A DNA stretch of 64,000 bases from JANQIO01 sp043513815 (lineage in GTDB: Bacteria > Pseudomonadota > Gammaproteobacteria > Pseudomonadales > Halieaceae): NCBI GenBank assembly GCA_043513815.1, contig CP121313.1, positions 3,224,001-3,288,000 of the forward strand, read 5' to 3'. The first letter of the stretch is position 1. Each line of letters starts with the position of its first letter. Made by a program: the position numbers and the translations under genes. The notes under the pieces were generated by a model. That model was given only the letters and a program-made list of their open reading frames with translations, ran no database searches and was not told the origin of the DNA. This document shows, in pieces, positions 27,921 through 36,899 of the stretch.

Positions 27921-29000
27921 ATGAAACGATTGCCAGCCGTTGGAGCTGATTCGGATCCGCGAAAAACACGTTGGGCTAGGCGTATCATGCGATTCGCGGT
28001 AGGTATTTTTGCGCAACACAGCGGCTACTTCGCCACGTATCATGAACGCGTAAAGTTCGCGACGTCACTTGGAACGTGGCCAGACACCACCGAGCAGGGT
28101 GTCGTATTCGTGATGCAAGGTCCTGTCTACAAACCTGACAACTTCACTATTGAGACCATCAAGATGTATCGAGCCTTGCACCCCGGTACCCCTCTTGTGC
28201 TGTCAACCTGGGACGACACACCCGCGCAGGATATAGAAGCTCTAGAGGGTGCTGGCGCTGAACTTGTGCTTTGTCAGAAGCCGGATGACCCTGGACATTC
28301 GAACATCAACATGCAGCTTACCAGCGCCCGGGCAGGGATGATGCGGGCGAAGGAACTGGGTGCAGACTGGATTATAAAGACGCGCTCAGATCAGAGGATG
28401 TATTCGCCCAACCTTCTCAGCTTCCTTGTTGCTACTGCCCTCAGTTTTCCAGTTGCCAGTTCCAGCCGTCAAAGCCATCGAATCATTGGCATAGGTCAGG
28501 GTTCGCTAAAATACGTGCCCTATCACGTGACCGACCAAACGCTTTTTGGGTCTGCGGACGACATGGTGCAGTACTGGAGCGCGCCGCTTAGGCCTTCGTC
28601 ATCATACGGTGCGGCTACAAACGAATTAGCTGAACTCTACCAATCCCTGACGATCGAACAGCTACTGCATGGTGTTTCTGCAGAGCCATACATTGCCAGC
28701 GAGTATTTAAAGCGAATCGGCCGAAAGCTGGACTGGACGGTCGAAGACTCCTGGCGCGCGTACAGGGATCATTTCTGCTTCGTGGACTACGCGTCTACAG
28801 ATTTTTACTGGGCGAAAGGACAGCAGATCAGCCTCCGTGAGTTCCTCTGCCGCTATGACGCCGTGTCAAACAGGCAGGAGATAGGATTCAGTGATTGGTT
28901 ACGGCTCTATACTGGAAGACTGCCTGTAGAACTGGGACAGGAGCATCAGAGAATTCTGGAAAGCCCTTACAACTTTCTCGTTGAGCGCCCCGGTGGCTGA
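27921..29000 (+). CDS. WavE-family glycosyltransferase
   Basis: The product is 359 residues. VVFVMQGPVYKPDNFTIET, PLVLSTWDDTPAQDIEAL and LGADWIIKTRSDQRMYSPN correspond to the conserved core of the WavE LPS-core family, in which the Asp of RSDQR would take the place of a metal/donor site. A good GGGAGG site lies before the ATG. It sits downstream of the polymerase-like gene and converges with the nucleotidyltransferase operon. The sugar is unknown. Confidence 0.8.
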   Translation: MKRLPAVGADSDPRKTRWARRIMRFAVGIFAQHSGYFATYHERVKFATSLGTWPDTTEQGVVFVMQGPVYKPDNFTIETIKMYRALHPGTPLVLSTWDDTPAQDIEALEGAGAELVLCQKPDDPGHSNINMQLTSARAGMMRAKELGADWIIKTRSDQRMYSPNLLSFLVATALSFPVASSSRQSHRIIGIGQGSLKYVPYHVTDQTLFGSADDMVQYWSAPLRPSSSYGAATNELAELYQSLTIEQLLHGVSAEPYIASEYLKRIGRKLDWTVEDSWRAYRDHFCFVDYASTDFYWAKGQQISLREFLCRYDAVSNRQEIGFSDWLRLYTGRLPVELGQEHQRILESPYNFLVERPGG

Positions 29001-29053
29001 TGCCGAAACTCGCGTAGGGGCAACTCCCGATACAGTGCAGACAACGGTCCAGG

Positions 29054-29797
29054 CTAAATCTTTGCAGACACTGGGAGCGACAGAAAGAGTTCCAGATCGG
29101 CAGGAATACCCAGCCCGTACATACCGTCCGCTTCCCGCCCCACGTCGTACACCCCGACACGACCGCCGTTCTCTATCAACCTGTTGTACACGGGTGCCAC
29201 GTAGTATTCACCGTTATGGGTCTCCCGGGCATCGATCATTGCCTGGGCATGCAGGGCGAAATCCTCGCCTGCGGCAAAATTGTAGATGCCGACTGTGGCA
29301 TGGCTGGAAATCACAACTTTCTCACGGACCTCGACTACATCGCCCGCTTCATTCAGCTTTGCATAGGACCATTTCTCATCATCTGCAGTCATCGTCATAA
29401 TCAGGCCGTCCAGACCTCTAGAGCTGATGTCTGCCAGGTAGTCATTGATGTCGATATCGACGAACTGGTCAGAATTCGCAATCATCAGAGGCTCTCTGTT
29501 AGAGAAGTACTCCCGCGCCATCAGAACCGTGCATGCCGCACCCTCAGTCACCCCATCAATACCGATGACGATGCAGTCCGGGCTGATGGCACCAAGCATC
29601 TGTCGCAGCTTGTATTCCTCTATATGGCTGTTCTGGCAAATGAAGATAAAACGATGCGGCATCTTCGGCGTCAGGTTTTCGACAACAACCTGAATCATCG
29701 GCTTGCCTTTGACTTCAATGAGCGGCTTTGGATCCTTGTAGCCTGCGTCAGCAAAGCGGCTTCCACGCCCAGCCATGGGGATGACAATGTTAATCAT
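29054..29797 (-). CDS. Nucleotidyltransferase (NTP-transferase fold), second of the operon
   Basis: The product is 247 residues. The N-terminus VIPMAGRGSRFADAGYKDPKPLIEVKGKPMIQ contains the GxGxR...KPL signature of sugar-1-phosphate nucleotidylyltransferases; IANSDQFVDIDINDYL carries the metal-binding Asp. It activates a sugar, polyol or phospho-alcohol with an NTP. Its start overlaps the stop of the cupin gene by ATGA. It is the last gene of the five-gene overlapping operon 32493-29054. Confidence 0.82.
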   Translation of the reverse strand: MINIVIPMAGRGSRFADAGYKDPKPLIEVKGKPMIQVVVENLTPKMPHRFIFICQNSHIEEYKLRQMLGAISPDCIVIGIDGVTEGAACTVLMAREYFSNREPLMIANSDQFVDIDINDYLADISSRGLDGLIMTMTADDEKWSYAKLNEAGDVVEVREKVVISSHATVGIYNFAAGEDFALHAQAMIDARETHNGEYYVAPVYNRLIENGGRVGVYDVGREADGMYGLGIPADLELFLSLPVSAKI

Positions 29798-30132
29798 GAC
29801 CCTGCCTGCTCACTCAATAAGTACTTGTCGTTTAGTGCGCCAGGCAGCTTGACGACAGTTGTGACCGTGTCCGTAAGCGCCTCGAAGTCGGTGTACTGGC
29901 CTGGTTCAATGCAAACGACCGCTCCAGCCTCCAGGACTAATTCGTTCATCTTGGCTTTGCCGGAGACTATAACGGTAATTTCTGTCGCCACCTTATGGCA
30001 GTGAGATTCCTCGTAATCACCTGCCTTGAAGCTTTGCACTGCGACCTCAACGTCTGTGGTGCTATAGAGAGTCGGTTCGAATCCGCCCACAAACCAGCCT
30101 CTCACATAATCTTCAAGCCGAGACATCTTCAC
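29794..30132 (-). CDS. Small cupin-like protein
   Basis: The product is 112 residues. The beta-barrel pattern includes EESHCHKVATEITVIVSGKAKMN, with H-x-H and a following Glu as potential metal ligands, and GAVVCIEPGQYTDFEAL. Single cupins in nucleotide-sugar operons often act as epimerases, isomerases or sensors; no more precise role can be read. It overlaps both neighbours by ATGA, so translation is coupled. Confidence 0.65.
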   Translation of the reverse strand: MKMSRLEDYVRGWFVGGFEPTLYSTTDVEVAVQSFKAGDYEESHCHKVATEITVIVSGKAKMNELVLEAGAVVCIEPGQYTDFEALTDTVTTVVKLPGALNDKYLLSEQAGS

Positions 30133-31223
30133 GGTGTGACCTCCTCCATATGCGCTGTCAATGACATCATCTTACCTTGAGACCACTGGATGATATCCAC
30201 CCCCTGAAGCTTTTTGTCATCTATTGCCAATTCAAACTGGATGAAGGATTTGTCGTTGTAAACAGCAATGTCTACTGCAGAGAAGCTAAGCATCCCTGTT
30301 GCTTCGAAAATTCCACGAAGGTGCTCGATCACTGGTTCTCGACGGCTGATTTGCTTGATGTCGGGATCTCTCAAAACGAAGCTCTCATGCATCATGCCTG
30401 CGAGCTCATCCAGGCGACGACTGTTGAATGCTTTGACATACTCTCGTGTCAGGCGGCGAATCTGGTGTTCGCCCTGAAACGTCTCTTGCTTCAAACGGTC
30501 AGAGTATGCGTGTAAAGCGCTCACATCATAGAAGTTCGTATAACACTCGTTCGGTATGTTGTAGGCAAGACCTTTCTTACCAAGGAGTACCATTTCATTC
30601 AGGGACGCTGAGAGATAGTAATTCCCGGCATGCGTGCTTCTTTTGAGAATCGCCTGCTGGGCCGCCTCCACGAAGTCGCGGCCGTTTCTGAAGTAGTAAA
30701 AACCAGCAATCGCATTCTTGCTGATGGGCCTCTTTTCAGCAGCCTCTTCAATCTCTCCCGTGGCATTGAAGCGTATGTATGACCACTTGGGATGCACAGC
30801 CTGAAAGGTTACAACTCCAAAGTCAGCGTCGTTGTCGTTGAACCAGTCAATGATCGCCGGAATACTATGATCGATTATGTGATCGCTGTTTGTAACGATG
30901 AGCGGTTGATCGTTGTTGATGACATCAATAGCGAGAAGCGCGGTGCAGAGCGCCCCTCCTGTCTGGTTCTCTAGCTCGATCAGCGTCAGGTCATCTCTTC
31001 CAACCAGTTCTCTTAGCACGTAATCCAGGTTGAAGTCTCGAACATCATCGAGTGAGATGATGGGGATAATCTGGCGGCCGCTATCGAAGCCGCGATAGCA
31101 GTCCAGGGATCTCTGGATGATAGTCTTGCCCCCAATGTCGATCAGCGGTTTTGGGTAGATAAACTCATCGCTGTCGAAACGATTGCGGCCGGTCATTGGT
31201 ATCAGAATATTTGTGCTCATCAT
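30129..31223 (-). CDS. Nucleotidyltransferase fused to a SnoaL/NTF2-like domain
   Basis: The product is 364 residues. The N-terminal ~240 residues are an NTP-transferase domain (ILIPMTGRNRFDSDEFIYPKPLIDIGGKTIIQ, TGGALCTALLAIDVINND, VTNSDHIIDH). The C-terminal ~115 residues, beginning near LTREYVKAFNSRRLDELAGMM, read as an NTF2-like cone with FVLRDPDIKQISRREPVIEHL. The fusion could bind a product or regulate activity. It overlaps the HAD gene and the cupin gene by ATGA. Two different nucleotidyltransferases in one operon suggest activation of two linked precursors. Confidence 0.8.
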   Translation of the reverse strand: MMSTNILIPMTGRNRFDSDEFIYPKPLIDIGGKTIIQRSLDCYRGFDSGRQIIPIISLDDVRDFNLDYVLRELVGRDDLTLIELENQTGGALCTALLAIDVINNDQPLIVTNSDHIIDHSIPAIIDWFNDNDADFGVVTFQAVHPKWSYIRFNATGEIEEAAEKRPISKNAIAGFYYFRNGRDFVEAAQQAILKRSTHAGNYYLSASLNEMVLLGKKGLAYNIPNECYTNFYDVSALHAYSDRLKQETFQGEHQIRRLTREYVKAFNSRRLDELAGMMHESFVLRDPDIKQISRREPVIEHLRGIFEATGMLSFSAVDIAVYNDKSFIQFELAIDDKKLQGVDIIQWSQGKMMSLTAHMEEVTP

Positions 31224-31852
31224 CCAAGCCCCGCTTCAAACTTATCGATATTCTCTTTGATGTTCGCATAATTGACGTCTTCAACGCGCGCAACCTCCAT
31301 GACATGGGCCCCGGCTGCCCTGGCTGCCTTGATTCCGTTGAAGTTGTCCTCGACGATCATGCATTCTTCAGGTCTCAGCTGCATTCGCTGGATAGAGTGC
31401 GTGTAAATCTCTGGATCCGGCTTGGGTTTCGAAACATCTTCATTCGACAGCGAGAACTCAACGTACTGGATGAGGTCTGCATGCTCCAGCATCGCATCGA
31501 CAGTCTTCCTGATCGAGTTTGATGCGACTCCGAGCTTGTAACTATCAGCCTTGAGCTTAGCCAGGGCATGTTGGTGGTAGAACACTGGTTTACACTGTGC
31601 AGCGATGATCTCCATCGTGTTCTGTTGTTTAAGGCGATTGATGAATGCGTGAAGACTCGTTGGGAGTCCGCTCTCCATAGACAGCATCTCAAGCTTCTTC
31701 TTGGTCGGCAAGCCGTCGTATGTGACGAGGTGATCGTGACGACTGATCTCGTAACCAAAGAGGCGCAGGGCATTATTGAGTGACTCGTAATGCCATTCTT
31801 TTGCCTCAATCAATACGCCATCCATGTCAAAAATGACGGCTTTGATCTGCAT
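31220..31852 (-). CDS. HAD-family phosphatase (beta-phosphoglucomutase-like)
   Basis: The product is 210 residues. The HAD motifs are complete: FDMDGVLIEAKEWH (nucleophile Asp and acid/base Asp), GVASNS (motif II Ser), K-P-K-P-D-P-E (Lys) and MIVEDNFNGIKAA (motif IV acidic pair). The helical cap is of subclass I. It likely dephosphorylates a sugar or polyol phosphate in the same pathway as the flanking nucleotidyltransferases. Confidence 0.85.
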   Translation of the reverse strand: MQIKAVIFDMDGVLIEAKEWHYESLNNALRLFGYEISRHDHLVTYDGLPTKKKLEMLSMESGLPTSLHAFINRLKQQNTMEIIAAQCKPVFYHQHALAKLKADSYKLGVASNSIRKTVDAMLEHADLIQYVEFSLSNEDVSKPKPDPEIYTHSIQRMQLRPEECMIVEDNFNGIKAARAAGAHVMEVARVEDVNYANIKENIDKFEAGLG

Positions 31853-32493
31853 CAGACTTCTCCTGTGTTTGAAAAGAAGGAACGAGCTTTTTCTGGGAGG
31901 TCAGTGCACAGTGTCACGCTGTCACCCACCTGCATTGCTCTGTAGCTGGCCCATTTTTCCAGATGCGCTCGTTTGTGCAGTTCAGGTGAAACGATGAAAA
32001 CCTGTTTGGATTCTGCGAGGTGGTTGCAAATACTCTCTTCGGATATCCACTCATCCAGCAGCTCATCCATCCACACACCCTTAGCAGCCTGGTAGTGGCT
32101 GGGCAGGATTTCCAGGTCACTGTGCCTGGTCAGGCATCGCAGAGAGGCCTGGCAACTTACGAGCAGGTCAGGTACCGACATGTCGAACAGGAAGTAGTTG
32201 CTCACGGAGAACTTTTTTATGGTCTCGCTAATCAGATTCTGGAGTCCGTCTGCCTTGATGTTGAGAAGCAGGGGTAGGTGTTTATCATATTCCCCGTAAA
32301 TCTCCAGAAGTTCAGAGAAGGACATCGGCTTCTGCGAATGGGTAGGCATGTCATGGGAAACTACGATCGTGCCATCCAGATCTCGTAAATCCGTCTCTGT
32401 GCCAAATCCGAGTTCAAATGAACGCCGAAAGGCCACCTCTGTGTTCTTCTCACGTTCAAGCTTCCAGTACCCTCTGTGTGAAATAATCTGCAT
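31852..32493 (-). CDS. Glycerophosphodiester phosphodiesterase-like protein (GDPD/PLC fold)
   Basis: The product is 213 residues. It starts MQIISHRGYWKLEREKNTEVA and continues ELGFGTETDLRD and IVVSHDMP, giving the HRG...E-x-D...H set of GDPD enzymes: metal ligands and the two catalytic His. The barrel is shorter than the usual ~250 residues. It may cleave a phosphodiester to feed a glycerol- or polyol-phosphate into the operon. It is the first gene of the operon; its stop shares one base with the HAD start. Confidence 0.75.
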   Translation of the reverse strand: MQIISHRGYWKLEREKNTEVAFRRSFELGFGTETDLRDLDGTIVVSHDMPTHSQKPMSFSELLEIYGEYDKHLPLLLNIKADGLQNLISETIKKFSVSNYFLFDMSVPDLLVSCQASLRCLTRHSDLEILPSHYQAAKGVWMDELLDEWISEESICNHLAESKQVFIVSPELHKRAHLEKWASYRAMQVGDSVTLCTDLPEKARSFFSNTGEV

Positions 32494-32595
32494 GGTTCAA
32501 AAACTCGGATCGCTATTGTTGGCTAATGATGTCCCGGATGGTGCAAGACTGGCGCGCTGGTTATCGGCAGGGCAGACATCTCGCAGCAGTTCGAT

Positions 32596-33234
32596 TCAAG
32601 TCGCAAATCCCACGTTCCTGCAAAGTCTTTGCCAGGAATGTCGCCCAATTCGCCTGTTGTGGGCAGACCCGGAAGGGACGTAACTACGCGCGATCTCCCA
32701 AACCCTGTCCTGGAGGTACGCTGCCAGCTCTGGCGAAGGCTCTGGTGTAAGTCCGAAGCCTGTGTAGGGAAGTCCTCTTGGATCGATATGATGGATCACA
32801 CTCAAAGGTATACTCTCCGTGATAACCAAAAGCTCCCAGTCTGCAATTTGGGACCTCGCATCGGGAGCGCCATAACCGGGCTGGTGGTCCCAGCGGTACG
32901 TCATTGGAGAGCCCGGAATCGTGCTCTTCTCGATGCTTGCTGAGCCAGGTGACAGGCTGTTGATCATCCACTCGAGGTGCCCGGACCATGTACCCTTGAA
33001 TACGGCTGTGTCAGTTAAGCTGTGCCCGCTGTGGATCTGCCGAACGCGGAGTGGTTCAGGCGCTACTGTGATCAAACCTGAATCTGTGAGTAACTCAGAA
33101 AGCGTGACGCAGGAGACAAACAACGAACTACCGAACAGGGCTGGTTTCAGCAATACCATCCAACGGGAGCGTGATTTTCCCGCAGCACGGCGAATGGAGT
33201 GCAGATTTGGAACGATCATGCCGAAAGGCTCCAA
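32596..33234 (-). pseudogene. SGNH-hydrolase relative with its middle deleted in frame
   Basis: The 212-residue frame matches the lipoprotein at 57112-58308 over two parts only. VRQIHSGHSLTD, GSPMTYRW and ISDWELLVITES-like text lead directly to HHIDPRGLPYTGFGL and EPSPELAAYLQDRVWEI. Compared with its paralogue about 127 residues are missing between these parts, including the DTIH block with the catalytic Asp-His. The Ser of GHSL is kept. There is no stop or frameshift, so a shortened protein may be made, but it should be inactive as an esterase or transferase. A hydrophobic N-terminus precedes the first conserved block. Confidence 0.72.
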
Positions 33235-33441
33235 CCCCTGTGGCTGCAGTTTACCCGCTTCCTGGAAGTCAGGTTTTGGCAGGAAAGACAGAATAGTTAG
33301 TGTTGCTGTACTTTAATCGCTTGCAGAGTTCAGCAGCGGTCACCCTCGTTGTCAAAATGATACCTTGCTTAGCGAGCCGTTTGTACCTGTAGAGAATAGT
33401 TTTCTGGTTGTTTCCGCGGGAAGTGTGAACTGGGCCTAAAG

Positions 33442-33606
33442 TTGCACTTCATCCAGCCTGGCAAGCCGACATAGAATGCATTGGTGGAGAGCTTCAACGG
33501 CAAGTTCAGAGACTACTGCTAAGACCTGCATTGGTTTGCAAGCCTGGACGATGCCAGGGAAGAGATCGACAACTGGCGAGACCATTACAACCACGTCAGA
33601 CCGTAA
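33442..33606 (+). pseudogene. C-terminal remnant of an IS3-type (OrfB) transposase
   Basis: Plus-strand translation gives FIQPGKPT, a TAG stop, NALVESFNGKFRDYC, a TAA stop, and DLHWFASLDDAREEIDNW ending HYNHVRP. This is the conserved end of IS3-family integrase domains (normally QPGKPTQNAFVESFNG...EHWF...W...YN..RPH). The Glu of the DDE triad (VESFNG) remains. It marks an old insertion between the deleted SGNH gene and the WecG-type gene. No terminal repeats are visible. Confidence 0.75.
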
Positions 33607-33738
33607 GCTTCCCCAGTTCAGAGACAGGTAATTAGTACTGCTTTTTGGCATTATTTGGCCAGGCCGCTTCATACATCATACTTGGAAGAATCTGGTCGAA
33701 GCGTTTCAAGTTAACTGTATAGCGGTGACATATCATAA

Positions 33739-34482
33739 TCATGGCGAATTCCGCCGATAGCGGAAAACCCGGTAGAGAAACAATGGAATACCGATCAAGT
33801 ATCTAACAAACAACCTTCGTGGTTCTTGAATCAAACGCCATACCCATTCACAACGAAACATACGTATAAAGCCAGGCGCACGCACAACCGTTCCTGAAAG
33901 AAAATCTAAAAGTGCTCCTACTCCAAAAGCAAGCGGCACTGCTAATTTATCTCTGTTATCAATGATCCATTTTTCCTGTAGCGGGTTACCCATCGCGACC
34001 AATAAGACATCTGGGTGAGTATCATTAATAGCTCGCAGTAGCTGCTCAATTGGCTCATCTTGTATAAATCCGTGGTGAGTACCCACTACTTGATGCAATG
34101 GAAAGGTTTCGCTTATTCTTGCGGCGGCGCGGTCTGCAACTCCTTCCTCTCCCCCTAATAGAAAGAGTCTTAAAGGTTCTCCACTTTCAGCTAAGAATTC
34201 TGGAATGAAATCAGTTCCATTCAGATTGTCAGTAAATTTGGAACCATATATCCAGCTACTTGCTATATCTACACCCAGGCCATCACAGAACACTATTGCC
34301 TTTCCGAGTACATCGCGATAGCAATTATCTGCACAACAAATATTCAGTGAGTGAGCGTTGACAAAGAATATGCTTGAAACCTCACGGTTTTTTAATTTAC
34401 TGAGCAACAACTGAATAGCTGACGTTCGATCTATATCTAGAATATCGACGCCAAGAATTCTCTTATGCAATTGACAAGACAT
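33739..34482 (-). CDS. WecG/TagA/CpsF-family glycosyltransferase
   Basis: The product is 247 residues. LGVDILDIDRTSAIQLLL, FFVNAHSLNICCAD, LNGTDFIPEFL, RLFLLGGEEGVADRAAARI, HHGFIQDEP and LLVAMGNPLQEKWI are the family motifs in order; the NGTDF Asp is the candidate base. It transfers a sugar (ManNAcA or Glc type) to a lipid-linked intermediate. The gene is visibly AT-richer than its neighbours and is flanked by a transposase remnant and a broken GT, which points to recent import. A second, broken copy of the family lies at 58370. Confidence 0.88.
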   Translation of the reverse strand: MSCQLHKRILGVDILDIDRTSAIQLLLSKLKNREVSSIFFVNAHSLNICCADNCYRDVLGKAIVFCDGLGVDIASSWIYGSKFTDNLNGTDFIPEFLAESGEPLRLFLLGGEEGVADRAAARISETFPLHQVVGTHHGFIQDEPIEQLLRAINDTHPDVLLVAMGNPLQEKWIIDNRDKLAVPLAFGVGALLDFLSGTVVRAPGFIRMFRCEWVWRLIQEPRRLFVRYLIGIPLFLYRVFRYRRNSP

Positions 34483-34712
34483 ATCTGTAATGACCTTCTC
34501 CCCCTACCCCTAGGGTTCACACTTCAAGTGAGAAATACAAGCTTAGGCCGCATGCTCGAAGTTTGCTGGCCGTGTCTTCGCGCCAGGCGTCGATGATTTC
34601 CCGCGCGTATAGGCTCTGGACTTATTGCTAGCAGGACAGCGGTGAGTAGCCCGCCGCGTTATCTGCACTTTACTGACAACCTTCTTCAGGAAATTGACTC
34701 GATCGTATAAGA

Positions 34713-35314
34713 TCACTCAAAGCTCCAGGACGAAAAGCCAACGGGATGCTGCGGTTTCCAGCGCGAACTTGTAGAGACGTTGACTGAAGAACTCGAGTGA
34801 CATCTTCTCCTGCAGATCTCGCTTGGCATTGCTTGCCAGTTTGTCGCGTGTCTCAGGGCTGCCCTGAAGTTCGACGACATGGTCTGACCACTGGTTAACG
34901 AGATCCACCAGAAAACCGTTGGTCCCATGCTCGAAAAAAAAGTACGTGATCAACCACGTCACTGGCGATGACCGGTACTTCCGCGACGACGTATGCGAGG
35001 ATTTTTCAAAAAGACTTGCCGGCATTAAACGTATCGCCAGACACATGTAAAGGCGCAAGGGCGACGGCACATTGAGACAGGCAGCTTACATAGGAATCGT
35101 AGTCCATTAGTGGTTTGTGATAGCCCGCCACTCGCTTAGACCTGAGTTCAGAGCCCAAGCCTGCCTGACCATCACAGGGAACAAAGAGAATCAAAGGGCC
35201 AGATGAAAAAAGGTTTTGCAGCCACCTCAGGTACAGATGCACCTCAAGCATCATCCGCACGGATGCCTGAACAACTCGCCATCTTCGAAGCCTGCTCTGG
35301 ATTACAAGCGACAT
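34713..35314 (-). pseudogene. Broken glycosyltransferase with two homopolymer frameshifts
   Basis: Minus-strand frames join into one GT-B C-terminal half: KRVAGYHKPLMDYDSYVSCL and ALAPLHVSGDTFNAGKS, then after a frame change at a T5 run KILAYVVAEVPVIASDVVDHV, and after a second change at a T8 run FEHGTNGFLVDLVNQWSDHV to the end. The N-terminal half is missing. Both shifts lie in homopolymers, so sequencing error cannot be excluded for them, but the missing N-terminus is real within this assembly. Confidence 0.65.
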
Positions 35315-35524
35315 GGTAGAGGGCTATTTCCTGTAAGTGTCGCGCTGTGCATTACTCTCCAACTTCACTGACACAAGAAAGCGTAGAGACAGTCTACGCG
35401 CCTCAACAACTTGTCGAACATACAGCCAAAGTGCACATCTGTACCCATGAAAGCATGGCGTAAAGCAGAAGGCAAAAAAGATCAGAGATTACATGTACGC
35501 CAACGCAATACAGGGAAGATGTTG

Positions 35525-36832
35525 CTAGCGGCTCTTTAGTCGCACGCTGCTCTCAGCACCCACACCAAGAAACTCCAACTGCCATTGGTGCCGTTTCTCC
35601 AGCCAATGCATTTGCGTGTTTTCCCGAGCGAACTTTACTCCATTTGCAATCATTTCCATGCGGAGTGGAACATCAGCAGCAACCTCCAGGATGAGATCAC
35701 CGAGCGCGTCACGATCTCGCCACGGTACGGTCTTCACCGCGCCCGAATTGACTTCGAGATCACGGTAGTAATAGGTGCCATAGGCCAGAATGGGGAGCCC
35801 CACCGACATAGCGTCAAAAACGTTGCGCGGCGTGTCTTGAGCTAATGGCGTTGCCAGCAGGAAGTCATAGTTCTGCAGTTCCTCAAACAGCGGCTCGCCG
35901 TACTCGATCGGATCCAGCATATGAACAGCTTGCTCAAGCCCAGATTCCGAGATCACCTGCAAAAGCTCAGGTGACTGCTCGCCGGTTCCTATGAGAGTAA
36001 GACTGATCGCAAATCCATGTCCGTCCGATTGATCCTGCAGTTGCTTTACAACCGCAATCATTTCCTTGATGCCCTTGTACTCAACGAATCTGCCGAAGTA
36101 TACGAGGCGGATCTCCGTCCTCGAATTTTCGAGGCGGGCGTAGCGCGTATTCACTGTCTGGTCGGAGATCACGAATCGGGAGTCGTGGGCCGTATCGTAA
36201 AAGTTCTTCACTTTCTCACGGTTACGACCATAGTCGTCAACGAGCGACTGCCCCTTCAGAAGGAGAAGAGAACAGTATCGGGCGGCAAACCTCATCTGCA
36301 GATGCATGAAGGGGTCATGAACGCACTTGCGTATCCAGTAGCTCCTGCGCGACAGTGTGCCAGTGGCATACGCCATGCGAGCCGATTCCCGTTCATCGAT
36401 ATCTACCACGAAAACCGTTTTCTTTCGCAGCAGCACAGCGATAAAGATCGCCAGAATCTCGAAAGGTCTAAGTGTGTCGCAACTGGGCCCCGCGTGCACA
36501 ACGCTGGCAGATCGCACGGCCTGCACCAACTTGGGAAGCACAAGAAATGGCCAGGTTAAGGCGTAAAGCAGTCTGCCCCGGCTCGAAGGGTAGGCGTCTA
36601 CATAATGGATGTTCGCGTCGTGACTATCGATGATAGACAGATAACCCTTCGACCGATCATACTCCTCATGATCCATCATTGGTGCAAAGACAGTCAGATC
36701 TTCACCCCACTGCCTGGTGAGACCCGATAGCTGGCGCAGGTGCAACATAAATGCACTTTCACCCGCAAACTCAGTGCCTGAAACCCTGTAAAACCGAACT
36801 GGCAGGACCATCAGGTAGTCTTTGGATTGCAT
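35525..36832 (-). CDS. Glycosyltransferase, GT4-like
   Basis: About 435 residues are encoded from the ATG at 36832 (MQSKDYLMVLPVRFYRV), which has AGGAG seven bases upstream; the frame is open to 36883 but without such a site. The C-terminal half shows RLVYFGRFVEYKGIKEMI, LTLIGTGEQSPELLQVI, HMLDPIEYGEPLFEEL and the donor site PRNVFDAMSVGLPILAYG. The N-terminal half contains VVHAGPSCDTLRPFEILAIF with partial membrane character. It is 17 bp from the GT2 gene upstream in the same direction and likely acts in the same repeat-unit pathway. Confidence 0.82.
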   Translation of the reverse strand: MQSKDYLMVLPVRFYRVSGTEFAGESAFMLHLRQLSGLTRQWGEDLTVFAPMMDHEEYDRSKGYLSIIDSHDANIHYVDAYPSSRGRLLYALTWPFLVLPKLVQAVRSASVVHAGPSCDTLRPFEILAIFIAVLLRKKTVFVVDIDERESARMAYATGTLSRRSYWIRKCVHDPFMHLQMRFAARYCSLLLLKGQSLVDDYGRNREKVKNFYDTAHDSRFVISDQTVNTRYARLENSRTEIRLVYFGRFVEYKGIKEMIAVVKQLQDQSDGHGFAISLTLIGTGEQSPELLQVISESGLEQAVHMLDPIEYGEPLFEELQNYDFLLATPLAQDTPRNVFDAMSVGLPILAYGTYYYRDLEVNSGAVKTVPWRDRDALGDLILEVAADVPLRMEMIANGVKFARENTQMHWLEKRHQWQLEFLGVGAESSVRLKSR

Positions 36833-36899
36833 CCCATTGCTCCTGGCTTCAGAGGGCTTCAGAATCATAAACTTCGATGCCAATTATAATCTCGGCCAA

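Noticed and set aside
29216..30004. 262-codon plus-strand frame across the nucleotidyltransferase operon
   Set aside because: Overlaps two well-supported genes on the other strand; translation has no family features.
34511..34530. TTCACACTTCAAGTGAGA as a further CRP-type site
   Set aside because: The half-sites are in the inverted order compared with TGTGA-N6-TCACA.
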